Assembly (NCBI GenBank): GCA_937775205.1
Contig: CALKBX010000002.1
Span: 101,641 to 165,640, forward strand
Direction: 5' to 3'
DNA from: an uncultured Verrucomicrobiae bacterium
Lineage (GTDB): Bacteria; Verrucomicrobiota; Verrucomicrobiia; Limisphaerales; UBA1100
DNA: 64,000 nt
The notes beneath the pieces were generated by a model. That model saw only the letters and a program-made list of their open reading frames with translations, made no database searches and was not told the DNA's origin. A program made the position numbers and the translations under genes. Positions 47,746 through 55,484 of this stretch are shown here, one piece after another; positions within the stretch are counted from its first letter, which is position 1, and each line of letters starts with the position of its first letter.

Positions 47746-49656
47746 CTACTTCCGATTTTTGCGGGGACGTTTTGGCTTGGATTCCACTTTTACGCCCAAA
47801 TCAGCGGTAGTCTTGCCGATGAGATTGGGCACATAGTTCCCCATGCGTGCAGGAGTAATTTTGCCCTTCGTGGGGAGAGCCTTGATGGTGGCGATGTGGC
47901 GCTTAGCGTTGTCATCCACGTAGTCCAGCGCGTTGAGCGCAAGCATGGAGGTGAAGACGGAATTCTTCGACACATCAGCGTGTTTCACTAGGGTATCGAT
48001 GGCGGTAGATTGATCCTTGCCCTTGCCATAACGGCCCAAGGCCTCCGCCGCGACACAAACCACAGCGGTGGATTTGTCATTCAACGCCTCTAGCAGCTGT
48101 TCGCGGCCTGCCGCCACGGCTTTTTCGCCGCGGATCAGGTAGCCCATCGCGGCCCAATAGCGCACGGCGCTGTCCTTGTCCGTGATTAGCTTCGCCAATT
48201 CTTTCCCGGCCGGTTCGCTTTTCATTGAGGCAATCTCAGCCGCATTCATAACTCGCTCCATGGGATAAGCCTTGTCGTTATGGCCCATGTCATATGGAGC
48301 GCCATCGCCGCTTCGGCTATGGATTTCCCCTTCGGGCAGGAAACCAACGTCACGAATCTTTACCGCCAAGGCCTGCTGAGCATTGCGCAGGCGCTTTAAT
48401 ATATCCGCGTGCTTCTTGGAATCGGCGAGGTTGTTGACTTCATCCCGATCACTCGCCAGGTCATAGAGTTCCTCAGAGGGCTTGGTCTGCCAGAATTTCG
48501 ACTGCGCGGCGTTGAGTTTGCCGGCATGATATAGGTCGTGCCATACCTGTGTGGTCGGGGTCTTGAACATGTAGGAGATATACTGCCCGTAAATTTTGTG
48601 CGGCATGTAGTTGCGAATGTAGATGTAGCGCTTATCACGCACCACGCGCACCATGTCATAGCGCTCATCCATGCGCCCACGGAAACCGTAGATGTAAGGT
48701 TGCTCTGGCGCAGCGTATTTTCCCATGAAAGAATAACCCTGCAAATGTTTGGGCGGCTTAATGCCAGCGATACTGAGTAATGTTGGAGCAAAATCAATAA
48801 AGCCCACCAGCCGATCGGTCTTGCCGCCGGGCTTGTAGTCCTTTGGCGCCAAGTGACGCCACTTTTCAGGCACGTAAAGAATGAGCGGAACCCGAAGGCC
48901 TGAGTTATAAGGCCAGCGCTTGCTGCGTGGCATGCCCGAACCATGATCGCCGTAGTAAAAGATAATTGTGTCTTCCGCCAAGCCGGCCTCGGCAAGCTCC
49001 TTTAGGTTTTGCCCCGCCCGCGCATCCATCATGGTAATGCGATCATAATACTGCGCCCAATCCTTCCGCACCTCCGGCGTGTCCGGATGATACGCCGGCA
49101 CCCGCACCCGCTTCGGATCATGAATCACATTCGCCTTCGGAATCGCATTCCGAATCTGGCTTTCATGACTAATGGTATGGTTGAAGATCGCGAAGAACGG
49201 CTTACCTTCCGGACGGTTTTTCCAGTGCGACTGGCGGCCGCCCACATCCCACACCTGCCCAGGCTTGGCGAGGTTGAAGTCCTCCTTAGAATTGTTGGTA
49301 CAGTAATAACCAGCCGCGCGTAGATACTGTGGATACATCTTGAAACGCGAAGGCAACTGAGTGTTGCTACGCATGTGCTCGGCCCCGGTACTGGGCGGGT
49401 ACAGCCCGCTAATCAGCGTGGTGCGTGCCGGTGCACACACCGGAGCGGTAGACCAGCAGTTGAGGTACATCATCCCCTTGGCCGCCAGTCCGTCGAGGTT
49501 GGGCGACTTTGCATATGTGTCGCCGTAACAGCCGAGTTCAGGGCCGTTATCCTCGCTGGTAATCCAAAGAATGTTGGGCAATTTCTGCTCGGCCGAAGTT
49601 TGAACCGCCAAGATGCCAAGACACCAAGTTATGAAAACAAATTGAGAAACTCGCAT
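47746..49656 (-). CDS. Exported sulfatase with C-terminal HEAT-like repeats
   Basis: 636 residues. Signal peptide FVFITWCLGILAVQTSAEQK, then NILWITSEDNGPELGCYGD with the metal aspartates. The formylglycine motif is C74-A-P-A-R. Further motifs are FFAIFNHTISHESQ, IIFYYGDHGSGMPRSKRWPY and GRMDERYDMVRVV. Residues from about 490 form HEAT-like helices (KDSAVRYWAAMGYLIRGEKA, STAVVCVAAEALGRYGKG), which is seen in a PVC sulfatase subgroup. Its N-terminal motif (KLPNILWITSEDNG) recurs in the chimera at 54751-54999. The substrate is unknown. Confidence 0.93.
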   Translation of the reverse strand: MRVSQFVFITWCLGILAVQTSAEQKLPNILWITSEDNGPELGCYGDTYAKSPNLDGLAAKGMMYLNCWSTAPVCAPARTTLISGLYPPSTGAEHMRSNTQLPSRFKMYPQYLRAAGYYCTNNSKEDFNLAKPGQVWDVGGRQSHWKNRPEGKPFFAIFNHTISHESQIRNAIPKANVIHDPKRVRVPAYHPDTPEVRKDWAQYYDRITMMDARAGQNLKELAEAGLAEDTIIFYYGDHGSGMPRSKRWPYNSGLRVPLILYVPEKWRHLAPKDYKPGGKTDRLVGFIDFAPTLLSIAGIKPPKHLQGYSFMGKYAAPEQPYIYGFRGRMDERYDMVRVVRDKRYIYIRNYMPHKIYGQYISYMFKTPTTQVWHDLYHAGKLNAAQSKFWQTKPSEELYDLASDRDEVNNLADSKKHADILKRLRNAQQALAVKIRDVGFLPEGEIHSRSGDGAPYDMGHNDKAYPMERVMNAAEIASMKSEPAGKELAKLITDKDSAVRYWAAMGYLIRGEKAVAAGREQLLEALNDKSTAVVCVAAEALGRYGKGKDQSTAIDTLVKHADVSKNSVFTSMLALNALDYVDDNAKRHIATIKALPTKGKITPARMGNYVPNLIGKTTADLGVKVESKPKRPRKNRK

Positions 49657-49691
49657 GCGCTGATTTCCGCAGAGGATGCCAGTTTAGTCAA

Positions 49692-50528
49692 TCATTGGTT
49701 GCTTATGCCACTAGATCGGCGCTCGTTCAGTTCTTTGGGATTAGGTTGGCGGACTGCGCTTGCAATTTTTAATCGCCTCAAGAGTTGGATAAATAGCCAA
49801 CTAAAATCTAGTTGGCCGGGGGCCAGCCCATGACGGGCGCTGGAGGGGAATGCGTGATGGCTGTTGTGCCAGCCTTCACCCAGGCTGAACATCGCCACCC
49901 AAAAATGATTTCTGGATTTGTCGCTTGTTTGGAAATCGGTGCCGCCCCAGCGGTGGGTCACGGAATTTACCGCATCGCCGGCATTATACATGGCCACGAC
50001 GGTGAACCACATAATAGCTAGAAAAAAATAATTCTGAAATGCCAAACAAATCACAAAAGGAAGCGTGTGAATCAGGACGCCGAGGATGTATCCGGGTCGG
50101 CGACTGATGAATACCAGAAAGGGGAATTTTTTTAAATCCTGAGTGTTTGAGCAGGAATCCGTTGTATAGACCGGGCGACAGGCTGCATCAATTAGCAATC
50201 GTAATGGGCCGGCCATAGCGTAGAGGAAACAGGCCAGGCGATTGCGGATGCCAAGATACCATCCGCAATGGGCAAACCAAAAACCGTGAATTCCCGGCGC
50301 GTGCGGATCTTCGGGGGTGTCGGTTTTGGCGTGATGATTTCGGTGATTACTCACCCAGGGAATGGGCGGCCCGGCGCCCAAGCCCATGAACACGAGCGGA
50401 TACAAAAACCATTTGGGCAGTTCGAGTGAGCGATGGGTAAGGGTGCGGTGATATCCAACGGTCACACCAAGGCCCACCGAAAGGTACCAGCCAACCAACA
50501 GCACGCCGATGGTGAGTTCGGATGTCAT
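49692..50528 (-). CDS. Fatty acid desaturase (acyl-CoA/acyl-lipid delta-9 type)
   Basis: 278-residue membrane diiron desaturase. The three histidine boxes are present: HRTLTH (His27, His32), HRNHH (His62, His65, His66) and HNSHH (His221, His224, His225), with GEGWHNSHHAFP as in acyl-CoA desaturases. Four or so hydrophobic segments surround them (GVLLVGWYLSVGLGVTVGYH, LVFMGLGAGPPIPW, GVLIHTLPFVICLAFQNYFF). It introduces a double bond in an acyl chain. It overlaps the upstream gene by 4 bases and closes the lipid operon that starts at 53868. Confidence 0.92.
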   Translation of the reverse strand: MTSELTIGVLLVGWYLSVGLGVTVGYHRTLTHRSLELPKWFLYPLVFMGLGAGPPIPWVSNHRNHHAKTDTPEDPHAPGIHGFWFAHCGWYLGIRNRLACFLYAMAGPLRLLIDAACRPVYTTDSCSNTQDLKKFPFLVFISRRPGYILGVLIHTLPFVICLAFQNYFFLAIMWFTVVAMYNAGDAVNSVTHRWGGTDFQTSDKSRNHFWVAMFSLGEGWHNSHHAFPSSARHGLAPGQLDFSWLFIQLLRRLKIASAVRQPNPKELNERRSSGISNQ

Positions 50529-51112
50529 TCACGTTCCGCTTTGCCTTCTGAGTTTTGGTATTTCCAGCATCGGTGGACTTCCTCAACATAAGGGAGAATC
50601 GCAACGACGATCATAAAGGCGGCGTAGGTCATCACATAATTGGCTGAGCCCAAGGGTTCCGGCCGGAGTTGAATATAGATTTCCCCTGACCATTTAAGTG
50701 TGATGGTGTTGATGAAGGCGGCCCAGTTTCGGCAGATGACCAGCGCGAGCACATAAAACGGGATGGTTCCCAAATAATTGTGCAGGTGCGTTTCCCAGAT
50801 GGAAATTTTCCGGCGAGATGCGGCCCACACCACATCATTGTGCGCCACAATTTCGTGCAGAATGAAACAGATAAAACAGACCAGCATTACGAGCACATTG
50901 ATTTTGCAAAAAATCCCGAGCCAAATGGGTATGCCCACAAGCACGCCCATGCCCATATGCATCAGGGATTCTCGGAGGCCGTCGTTGCGCTCGATGTGTG
51001 ATGCGCGGTGGCAAAGGTAATCGAGTGATCCAACAATCACCCAGAGCGGAAGCAGGAGATAGAGGATCAACCCGAGGGTCAGATTTTCCACGGTCGGGTC
51101 ATTCATCGGCAT
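50525..51112 (-). CDS. Histidine-rich membrane protein, fatty acid hydroxylase/sterol desaturase-like
   Basis: 195 residues, four predicted transmembrane helices (LGLILYLLLPLWVIVGSL, MHMGMGVLVGIPIWLGIF, KINVLVMLVCFICFIL, MTYAAFMIVVAILPYV). Histidines are placed as in the diiron fatty acid hydroxylase superfamily: DYLCHRASH (His35, His39), FILHEIVAHND (His86, His91) and ETHLHNYLG (His109, His111). The family hydroxylates or desaturates lipids. The assignment is by pattern only and divergent from classical members. It overlaps the desaturase gene by 4 bases and the upstream gene by 14, so it is strongly coupled. Confidence 0.7.
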   Translation of the reverse strand: MPMNDPTVENLTLGLILYLLLPLWVIVGSLDYLCHRASHIERNDGLRESLMHMGMGVLVGIPIWLGIFCKINVLVMLVCFICFILHEIVAHNDVVWAASRRKISIWETHLHNYLGTIPFYVLALVICRNWAAFINTITLKWSGEIYIQLRPEPLGSANYVMTYAAFMIVVAILPYVEEVHRCWKYQNSEGKAERE

Positions 51113-51995
51113 CCTTTGTTTTTTGTTGCTGCCGCTTTTGTTGCACCAAGAATGCGTGTAAACATTCTGCTGCGAGACCGTGCAGCATCAGGCGGTGAGC
51201 GGCGCCCAGTATGTTTTCCGGCACAATGGGATGCCGATTGTTCACCAGCCCGATGAATCGCATGTCCCCCACCAGTCGGGTGGCGTAAAGAGCCACGGTT
51301 TCATCCAACTGCAGCGAATTGCAGGCGCGCCAAAAATCGCTGTCCGTCAGGAACAATTGATACAACGGAGTGTAAAGCTCGATGGCGGATTCCAAATCGA
51401 GCACGTTGAACCAGCCGTTGGGCATATCCTCGATATCAAATTCACCGTCAGTAATGGGGCCAAAATCCAGTTCATCCGTGGCCTGAAACTCTATATTTTT
51501 TTCCTTCAACTGGCGATTGAGGTTGATGATGAAATTGTAGATATTTAAATCATGCTGTAAAAATACATTCTCTTTAAGGTCGGCGAGGGTGCCTGGTTTT
51601 AGGGGGTTCAGGGGAACATCCACCCCCTTGGTGTTGCGCGCAATGAATCCCAGCAACTCGCTGCCAATGTGCATGTGGCGAACAATCAGGAGATTGGCTT
51701 GCGGTGACACAAAATATTTTAGGCCAAGATAGATGAGTCGATGCAGCAGCCACGGCGAGGTAAGTTTGTTGGGCACGAAAATTTTTAGAATTTGAAACAG
51801 GCAAATGAAGAGGCGCGCAAAGGGGCGAATTAAGGGGAAAAAGAATTGCCGGGATCGCGATGATACATCGACCAAAAAGCTGGCCTTGGCGTTCTGGTCC
51901 ATGGCCACGCTGGTATCCAGATAGAGGGCCAGCCAAGGATTGGGATCCTTTGGGTCGTGGGAGGTTTGCTCAAGTTGCTCGATAGCTCCAGCCAT
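51099..51995 (-). CDS. Conserved-looking protein of unknown function in the lipid operon
   Basis: 298 residues, no recognised domain. An amphipathic to hydrophobic stretch (FFFPLIRPFARLFICLFQIL) suggests membrane association. Further on are SPWLLHRLIYLGLKYFVSPQ, LIVRHMHIGSELLGFIARN and ENVFLQHDLNIYNFIINLN. Histidines in R-H-M-H and Q-H-D-L could bind metal. It starts one base after the fusion gene stop and overlaps the next gene by 14 bases, so it is part of the same translational unit and probably the same pathway. Confidence 0.72.
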   Translation of the reverse strand: MAGAIEQLEQTSHDPKDPNPWLALYLDTSVAMDQNAKASFLVDVSSRSRQFFFPLIRPFARLFICLFQILKIFVPNKLTSPWLLHRLIYLGLKYFVSPQANLLIVRHMHIGSELLGFIARNTKGVDVPLNPLKPGTLADLKENVFLQHDLNIYNFIINLNRQLKEKNIEFQATDELDFGPITDGEFDIEDMPNGWFNVLDLESAIELYTPLYQLFLTDSDFWRACNSLQLDETVALYATRLVGDMRFIGLVNNRHPIVPENILGAAHRLMLHGLAAECLHAFLVQQKRQQQKTKDADE

Positions 51996-51996
51996 T

Positions 51997-53868
51997 TTAA
52001 TAATTTCCGATTTCTTCCAACTGCAGACGATACAAGCGCGCCACGACTTTGGCCACTTTCACAATATCTTCCACGCGTTGCTCGGTGAGGATGCCCGATT
52101 GGACGACCAAATCAAGCCTCTCGAAATGGAGGTCATCACTTTCAGAATGATACAACAAGAATGACACCTGATCATCAGCGAGATCAAGCTGCTCCTGAAT
52201 TCGCAGTGCCCAGCGCCGGGCTACGCGACGCCCCAAGCCCTCAATAATGAACATCGCCCCGATCAGATCAAACGGGTTCTCGCGGCTCGCCCGGCTGAGA
52301 ATGTATTCAGACAACGCTTCGCTCCCGATGTTTTTCTGGCCATCCTGAATCTTTTCCAGAGAACCGCCGGCGGCAACATAGTTTCGCTCAAGCATTTCAA
52401 AATCCCGATGCTCATCACTGGAGTGGCCAATGAAGGCGGACCGAATCGGAAAATTTTCGCGGGTGATATTCGATGCCGCGCGGGAGATCCATCGCGACCC
52501 GTCGATCACTTGCTGGCGCATATTAAAGAGCAGTGATCGATAATCCTCAATGGTCATACGGCCCGCGTTCATCTTTGCCACAATGGGCACGTGATTCAGA
52601 CTGGACTCAAACTCCACCCAAACTCGCGACAGCTTTCGAACCAGCGATTCCTCAATCTCCGTGCCGGTGGTTTTGATATCAGGCGCTTCAATTTCCTCCG
52701 GCGAATCGACTTCAAACACTTTGGCCGCAGCTGAAGATTTGCCGACCACCGTCATTTGCATATAGCCAAAAGTGAACCGCCCGCTTTCTGGCACGATGCA
52801 AAGCAACTTTTGGCCGGGCTCCAACTTGCCGCTGCCAAACAATTCCTCCAGCATCACAAACGGGGACGCCGCGCCCACATTTCCCTTGTCATACAAATTG
52901 GTGAAGATGCGTTCGGGGTCGATTCGCAGACCGCCCCGGCATAGCAGCTCATACGCCTGCTCCTTGAAAATATGAGAAGAATAATGCGCCACATACCAGT
53001 TGATCTCGGACGGGTTCAATTTGCCTTTTTCAATCAAATCAAACACGCCATCCACCGTCAGCTGCACAACTTCACCGAGAAGATTGATCGTTTGTTTGAG
53101 GTTCATCACGCCCTCGGCCGCGGCGGTTCTCACATTGGGATAATCCAGCCAACCGCGCACTTGCTCGCCCCGCACTTCATCGGTGTCCCCCACGTACATA
53201 CAGGGGGGGTATTGGCCGGCGTAGGAGCGCAGCTCCACCCAGTCCACTTTCAGTGACAACCCTTTTTCGTTGGGCCGATTTTGCATCACCAACGCCCCCG
53301 CTCCGTCAGACAACATCCAGCGCAAAAACTCAGATTCAAACGGCAGCCGCCGGTCGCGGCCATAGCCCTGATCCTCAAACCTTGAAGCCTTGAAAAAACG
53401 GCTGGAGAGTTCGCTGGCACAGCAAACCGCATTTTGTGCTTCCTCCGTCCGCACCGCCATCACCGCATGCCTGAATGCCGCCACGCTGGAAGCGCACACG
53501 CCGTGCAACGATGCAATCTCGCACGGCGGCGTGCCCAGCTCGCCGTGCACCATGCTGGCAAAACCCGGCAACAGCAAATCCCCCTGAGTGGAAGCCGTCA
53601 CCAACAATTCAATGTCCTTCAAATCCAGACTGCTTCTCTCGATCGCCTGACGAATCGAATTGGCAGCCATCCCCGAGTTGGAGATTGTGGTATTTTGGTT
53701 CTTATCAATCGCATAATGGCGCGTGCGAATCTGGTTCTGCCTCAATACCCTTGCCTTGGCCCGGGATGCCTGGCCATCTATCTTTCCCAGATAATCCTCA
53801 ACCTCATCATTGGAGATGGGCTCTCCGGGAAGAAATGCCCCGGCAGCGGTTATGTAACAGTCTTTCAT
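51997..53868 (-). CDS. Fusion of ketoacyl-synthase-III and haem-oxygenase-like (HDO-type) domains
   Basis: 623 residues. Residues 1-375 are a FabH-like thiolase fold, with nucleophile Cys125 in LHGVCASSVAAF, His295 or His299 in WYVAHYSSHIF and Asn330 in YDKGNVGAASPF, so condensation activity is plausible. After a linker (380-405) residues 410-623 are all-helical, like iron-containing redox/TENA-type proteins. Candidate ligands His487, Glu543, His574, Asp578 and His581 match the spacing of the haem-oxygenase-like diiron oxidases (CADD/UndA/SznF type); the first carboxylate ligand is not evident. The domain could oxidise or decarboxylate an acyl product made by the first half. First gene of the operon reaching 49692. 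Confidence 0.85.
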   Translation of the reverse strand: MKDCYITAAGAFLPGEPISNDEVEDYLGKIDGQASRAKARVLRQNQIRTRHYAIDKNQNTTISNSGMAANSIRQAIERSSLDLKDIELLVTASTQGDLLLPGFASMVHGELGTPPCEIASLHGVCASSVAAFRHAVMAVRTEEAQNAVCCASELSSRFFKASRFEDQGYGRDRRLPFESEFLRWMLSDGAGALVMQNRPNEKGLSLKVDWVELRSYAGQYPPCMYVGDTDEVRGEQVRGWLDYPNVRTAAAEGVMNLKQTINLLGEVVQLTVDGVFDLIEKGKLNPSEINWYVAHYSSHIFKEQAYELLCRGGLRIDPERIFTNLYDKGNVGAASPFVMLEELFGSGKLEPGQKLLCIVPESGRFTFGYMQMTVVGKSSAAAKVFEVDSPEEIEAPDIKTTGTEIEESLVRKLSRVWVEFESSLNHVPIVAKMNAGRMTIEDYRSLLFNMRQQVIDGSRWISRAASNITRENFPIRSAFIGHSSDEHRDFEMLERNYVAAGGSLEKIQDGQKNIGSEALSEYILSRASRENPFDLIGAMFIIEGLGRRVARRWALRIQEQLDLADDQVSFLLYHSESDDLHFERLDLVVQSGILTEQRVEDIVKVAKVVARLYRLQLEEIGNY

Positions 53869-53948
53869 AAATCAGTTCATTCTGTGCTCGTTTCCCAAAA
53901 GGTATCACGCAGTTGAGCGGGGACAAAATTGATTATTCAAGAACAACC

Positions 53949-53963
53949 ATTGATTTAATCAAT
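53949..53963. promoter_or_regulatory. Palindrome between the divergent lipid genes (operator-like)
   Basis: ATTGATT-T-AATCAAT, perfect 7-base arms with one central base. It abuts the -35 region of the PAP2-like gene and sits 81 bases upstream of the fusion gene start. Position and symmetry suggest a dimeric regulator that controls both sides. Confidence 0.45.
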
Positions 53964-53993
53964 TTGGCTTCAAGCAGGTACCCCTAGTATAAT
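53964..53993 (+). promoter_or_regulatory. Promoter of the PAP2-like gene, probably leaderless
   Basis: TTGGCT at 53964-53969, 18-base spacer, then a perfect TATAAT at 53988-53993. The GTG start codon is at 54001, where transcription would be expected to begin. No ribosome-binding site lies between, so the mRNA is probably leaderless. Confidence 0.55.
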
Positions 53994-54000
53994 CAACCTC

Positions 54001-54657
54001 GTGAACTTGTTTCAGGAACCATTGCCCGCGGGTTGGAAAAATCTGAAGGAGCACATCCCGTTCAAACTGCTCATCGGAATCGCATGTATGATCTATTGGG
54101 CGATTCCCTATTTCACCTTGAACCACCACGATTTTCCGCACTACCACTCCCTGCCGGAAACTTGGTTCGACCAAGCCCCCATCCTGCCTTGGACCATTCT
54201 GGTTTACCTGTCGATTTTTTCCCTGTGCACTCTGGGCCTGCAACTTCACCCCTCCCGCGAATCCATCATCAGATATTGGAAATCGGTTGTCATCACCTAC
54301 GCGATCGCCTTCACAATCTTTGCCCTGTTCCCAACCAAGATGGCCCGCGCCGTCACGCCGGAAATGTCTCCATTTCTGGAAAGCGCTTTTGCATTTACAC
54401 GAACCGTTGATGAACCCACCAACTGCTTCCCCTCATTACATTTGGGCAACTGCTTCCTCGTCGTGTTTGCCTACCGTCAATATCGCATCGGTTGGGTCTT
54501 CCTGATTTGGTCAATCCTCATTGGAGCCTCCGTTCTCACCACCGCCCAGCATATGTTTTGGGACATCCCCGGCGGCATTGCCATTGCCGCCATCGGCACA
54601 TTCCTTGCAGAAAAATATTGGGAACCAAACCGCCCCCACAAAACAGAAAAACAGTGA
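54001..54657 (+). CDS. PAP2/inositolphosphotransferase-like membrane protein
   Basis: 218 residues with about six membrane helices. The phosphatase-superfamily site is NCFPSLHLG (Cys142, Ser145, His147), then TTAQHMFWDIPGG (His184, Asp188). This is the arrangement of PAP2_3/inositol phosphorylceramide synthase (Aur1-like) proteins, which transfer phospho head groups to lipids. An early lysine or arginine motif of classical PAP2 is not obvious. GTG start at 54001 directly after the promoter. It is divergent from the fusion-gene operon and possibly attaches or removes a head group on its lipid product. Confidence 0.8.
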   Translation: MNLFQEPLPAGWKNLKEHIPFKLLIGIACMIYWAIPYFTLNHHDFPHYHSLPETWFDQAPILPWTILVYLSIFSLCTLGLQLHPSRESIIRYWKSVVITYAIAFTIFALFPTKMARAVTPEMSPFLESAFAFTRTVDEPTNCFPSLHLGNCFLVVFAYRQYRIGWVFLIWSILIGASVLTTAQHMFWDIPGGIAIAAIGTFLAEKYWEPNRPHKTEKQ

Positions 54658-54701
54658 ACGGCCAACAGCGCAGAGAGCAACGCATCCGCCGGACATTCTA
54701 G

Positions 54702-54730
54702 AAAAAACCCGCCGACCCGAAGGCCGACGG
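54702..54730 (-). terminator. Rho-independent terminator of the chimeric gene
   Basis: On the minus strand CCGTCGGCC / TTCG / GGTCGGCGG, a 9-pair stem with two G-U pairs and a UUCG-type loop, is followed by a T6 run (54702-54707). It lies 20 bases after the stop of the gene at 54751-54999. Confidence 0.8.
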
Positions 54731-54750
54731 ATTGAATGGAGATCACACAC

Positions 54751-54999
54751 TTATTTGTTGCCGGATTGTTTGTCTTGGCGATTGCCGATGGCACCTCCTA
54801 GGACGGCTCCGCCGATGGCGGCTCCTTCGGCGGTTTTGCGGCCTTTGTTGTGGCCGATGACGCCGCCGAGCAGTCCGCCAAGTTCGGGGCCGTTACCGTT
54901 ATCCTCCGAAGTGATCCAGAGAATGTTCGGTAGTTTTTGCTGTGCCATCACGTTGAACGCAACAAGCAAGCCCAAGATAAATAAACGTAATAACTTCAT
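54751..54999 (-). CDS. Chimeric small secreted protein: sulfatase N-terminus joined to a glycine zipper
   Basis: 82 residues from ATG at 54999. The leader MKLLRLFILGLLVAFNVMAQ is a signal peptide. Residues 21-42 (KLPNILWITSEDNGNGPELG) reproduce the N-terminal metal-site motif of PVC sulfatases such as 47746-49656. From residue 43 the protein changes abruptly to a glycine zipper, GGLLGGVIGHNKGRKTAEGA then IGGAVLGGAIGNRQ. That part is related to the zipper in the gene at 55485-56108. There is no room for a sulfatase catalytic domain. The gene has its own terminator, so it may be expressed. Confidence 0.72.
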   Translation of the reverse strand: MKLLRLFILGLLVAFNVMAQQKLPNILWITSEDNGNGPELGGLLGGVIGHNKGRKTAEGAAIGGAVLGGAIGNRQDKQSGNK

Positions 55000-55411
55000 A
55001 AGGAACCGAGGTTGAATAACAAAAAATCGCCATGAAAGCACCAAGAAATTCAGCCGCTGTTCTCCTGTACGCGACTACTTAAACATGTAATGCCCCGCAA
55101 TTTTCAATCGAATGCGAAAAAGCCCCCACGGTCTTGAGCAATCTGGCTGCGTCGCCGCCTGCGCGATGATGTACAGCTTAACCTTTTCCTTGCCACTCTC
55201 AAATCAACTTAGGCTTTGCGTCCCTGGGCACGATTGAATCCTGTGCCGTTAGCTTAAACTTCGCCGCGGTCAACACCGTGCCTCTCAACAAGCATAACGT
55301 GAATCACATGCCTAATTGCCGAAAATGTTATTTTGTCTGTTAACAGGTGGTACGGTTGAATCGAGCGGTAACAGTCAGGGTTTCACAACCCAAAAAAAAC
55401 TGATTGAGGGG
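55000..55411. other. Intergenic region without recognisable gene
   Basis: About 410 bases. Short frames exist but none has a coding-like composition, a family match or a ribosome-binding site. I see no tRNA-like or riboswitch-like fold. It probably contains the promoter of the chimeric gene at its left end. Confidence 0.5.
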
Positions 55412-55456
55412 TTGACAAATTCAGTCATCGGGGCCATTTTGTACGTGTACGTACAA
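55412..55456 (+). promoter_or_regulatory. Promoter with overlapping operator-like palindrome for the glycine-zipper gene
   Basis: A perfect TTGACA lies at 55412-55417, with a weak -10 (CATTTT or ATTTTG) at 55435-55441. Overlapping it is the inverted repeat TTGTACGT-GT-ACGTACAA at 55439-55456. The palindrome sits where a repressor would block transcription. The gene start is 29 bases downstream, with AAGGA as ribosome-binding site. Confidence 0.45.
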
Positions 55457-55484
55457 ACGCGTTCACCTAACAAAAGGATAAATC

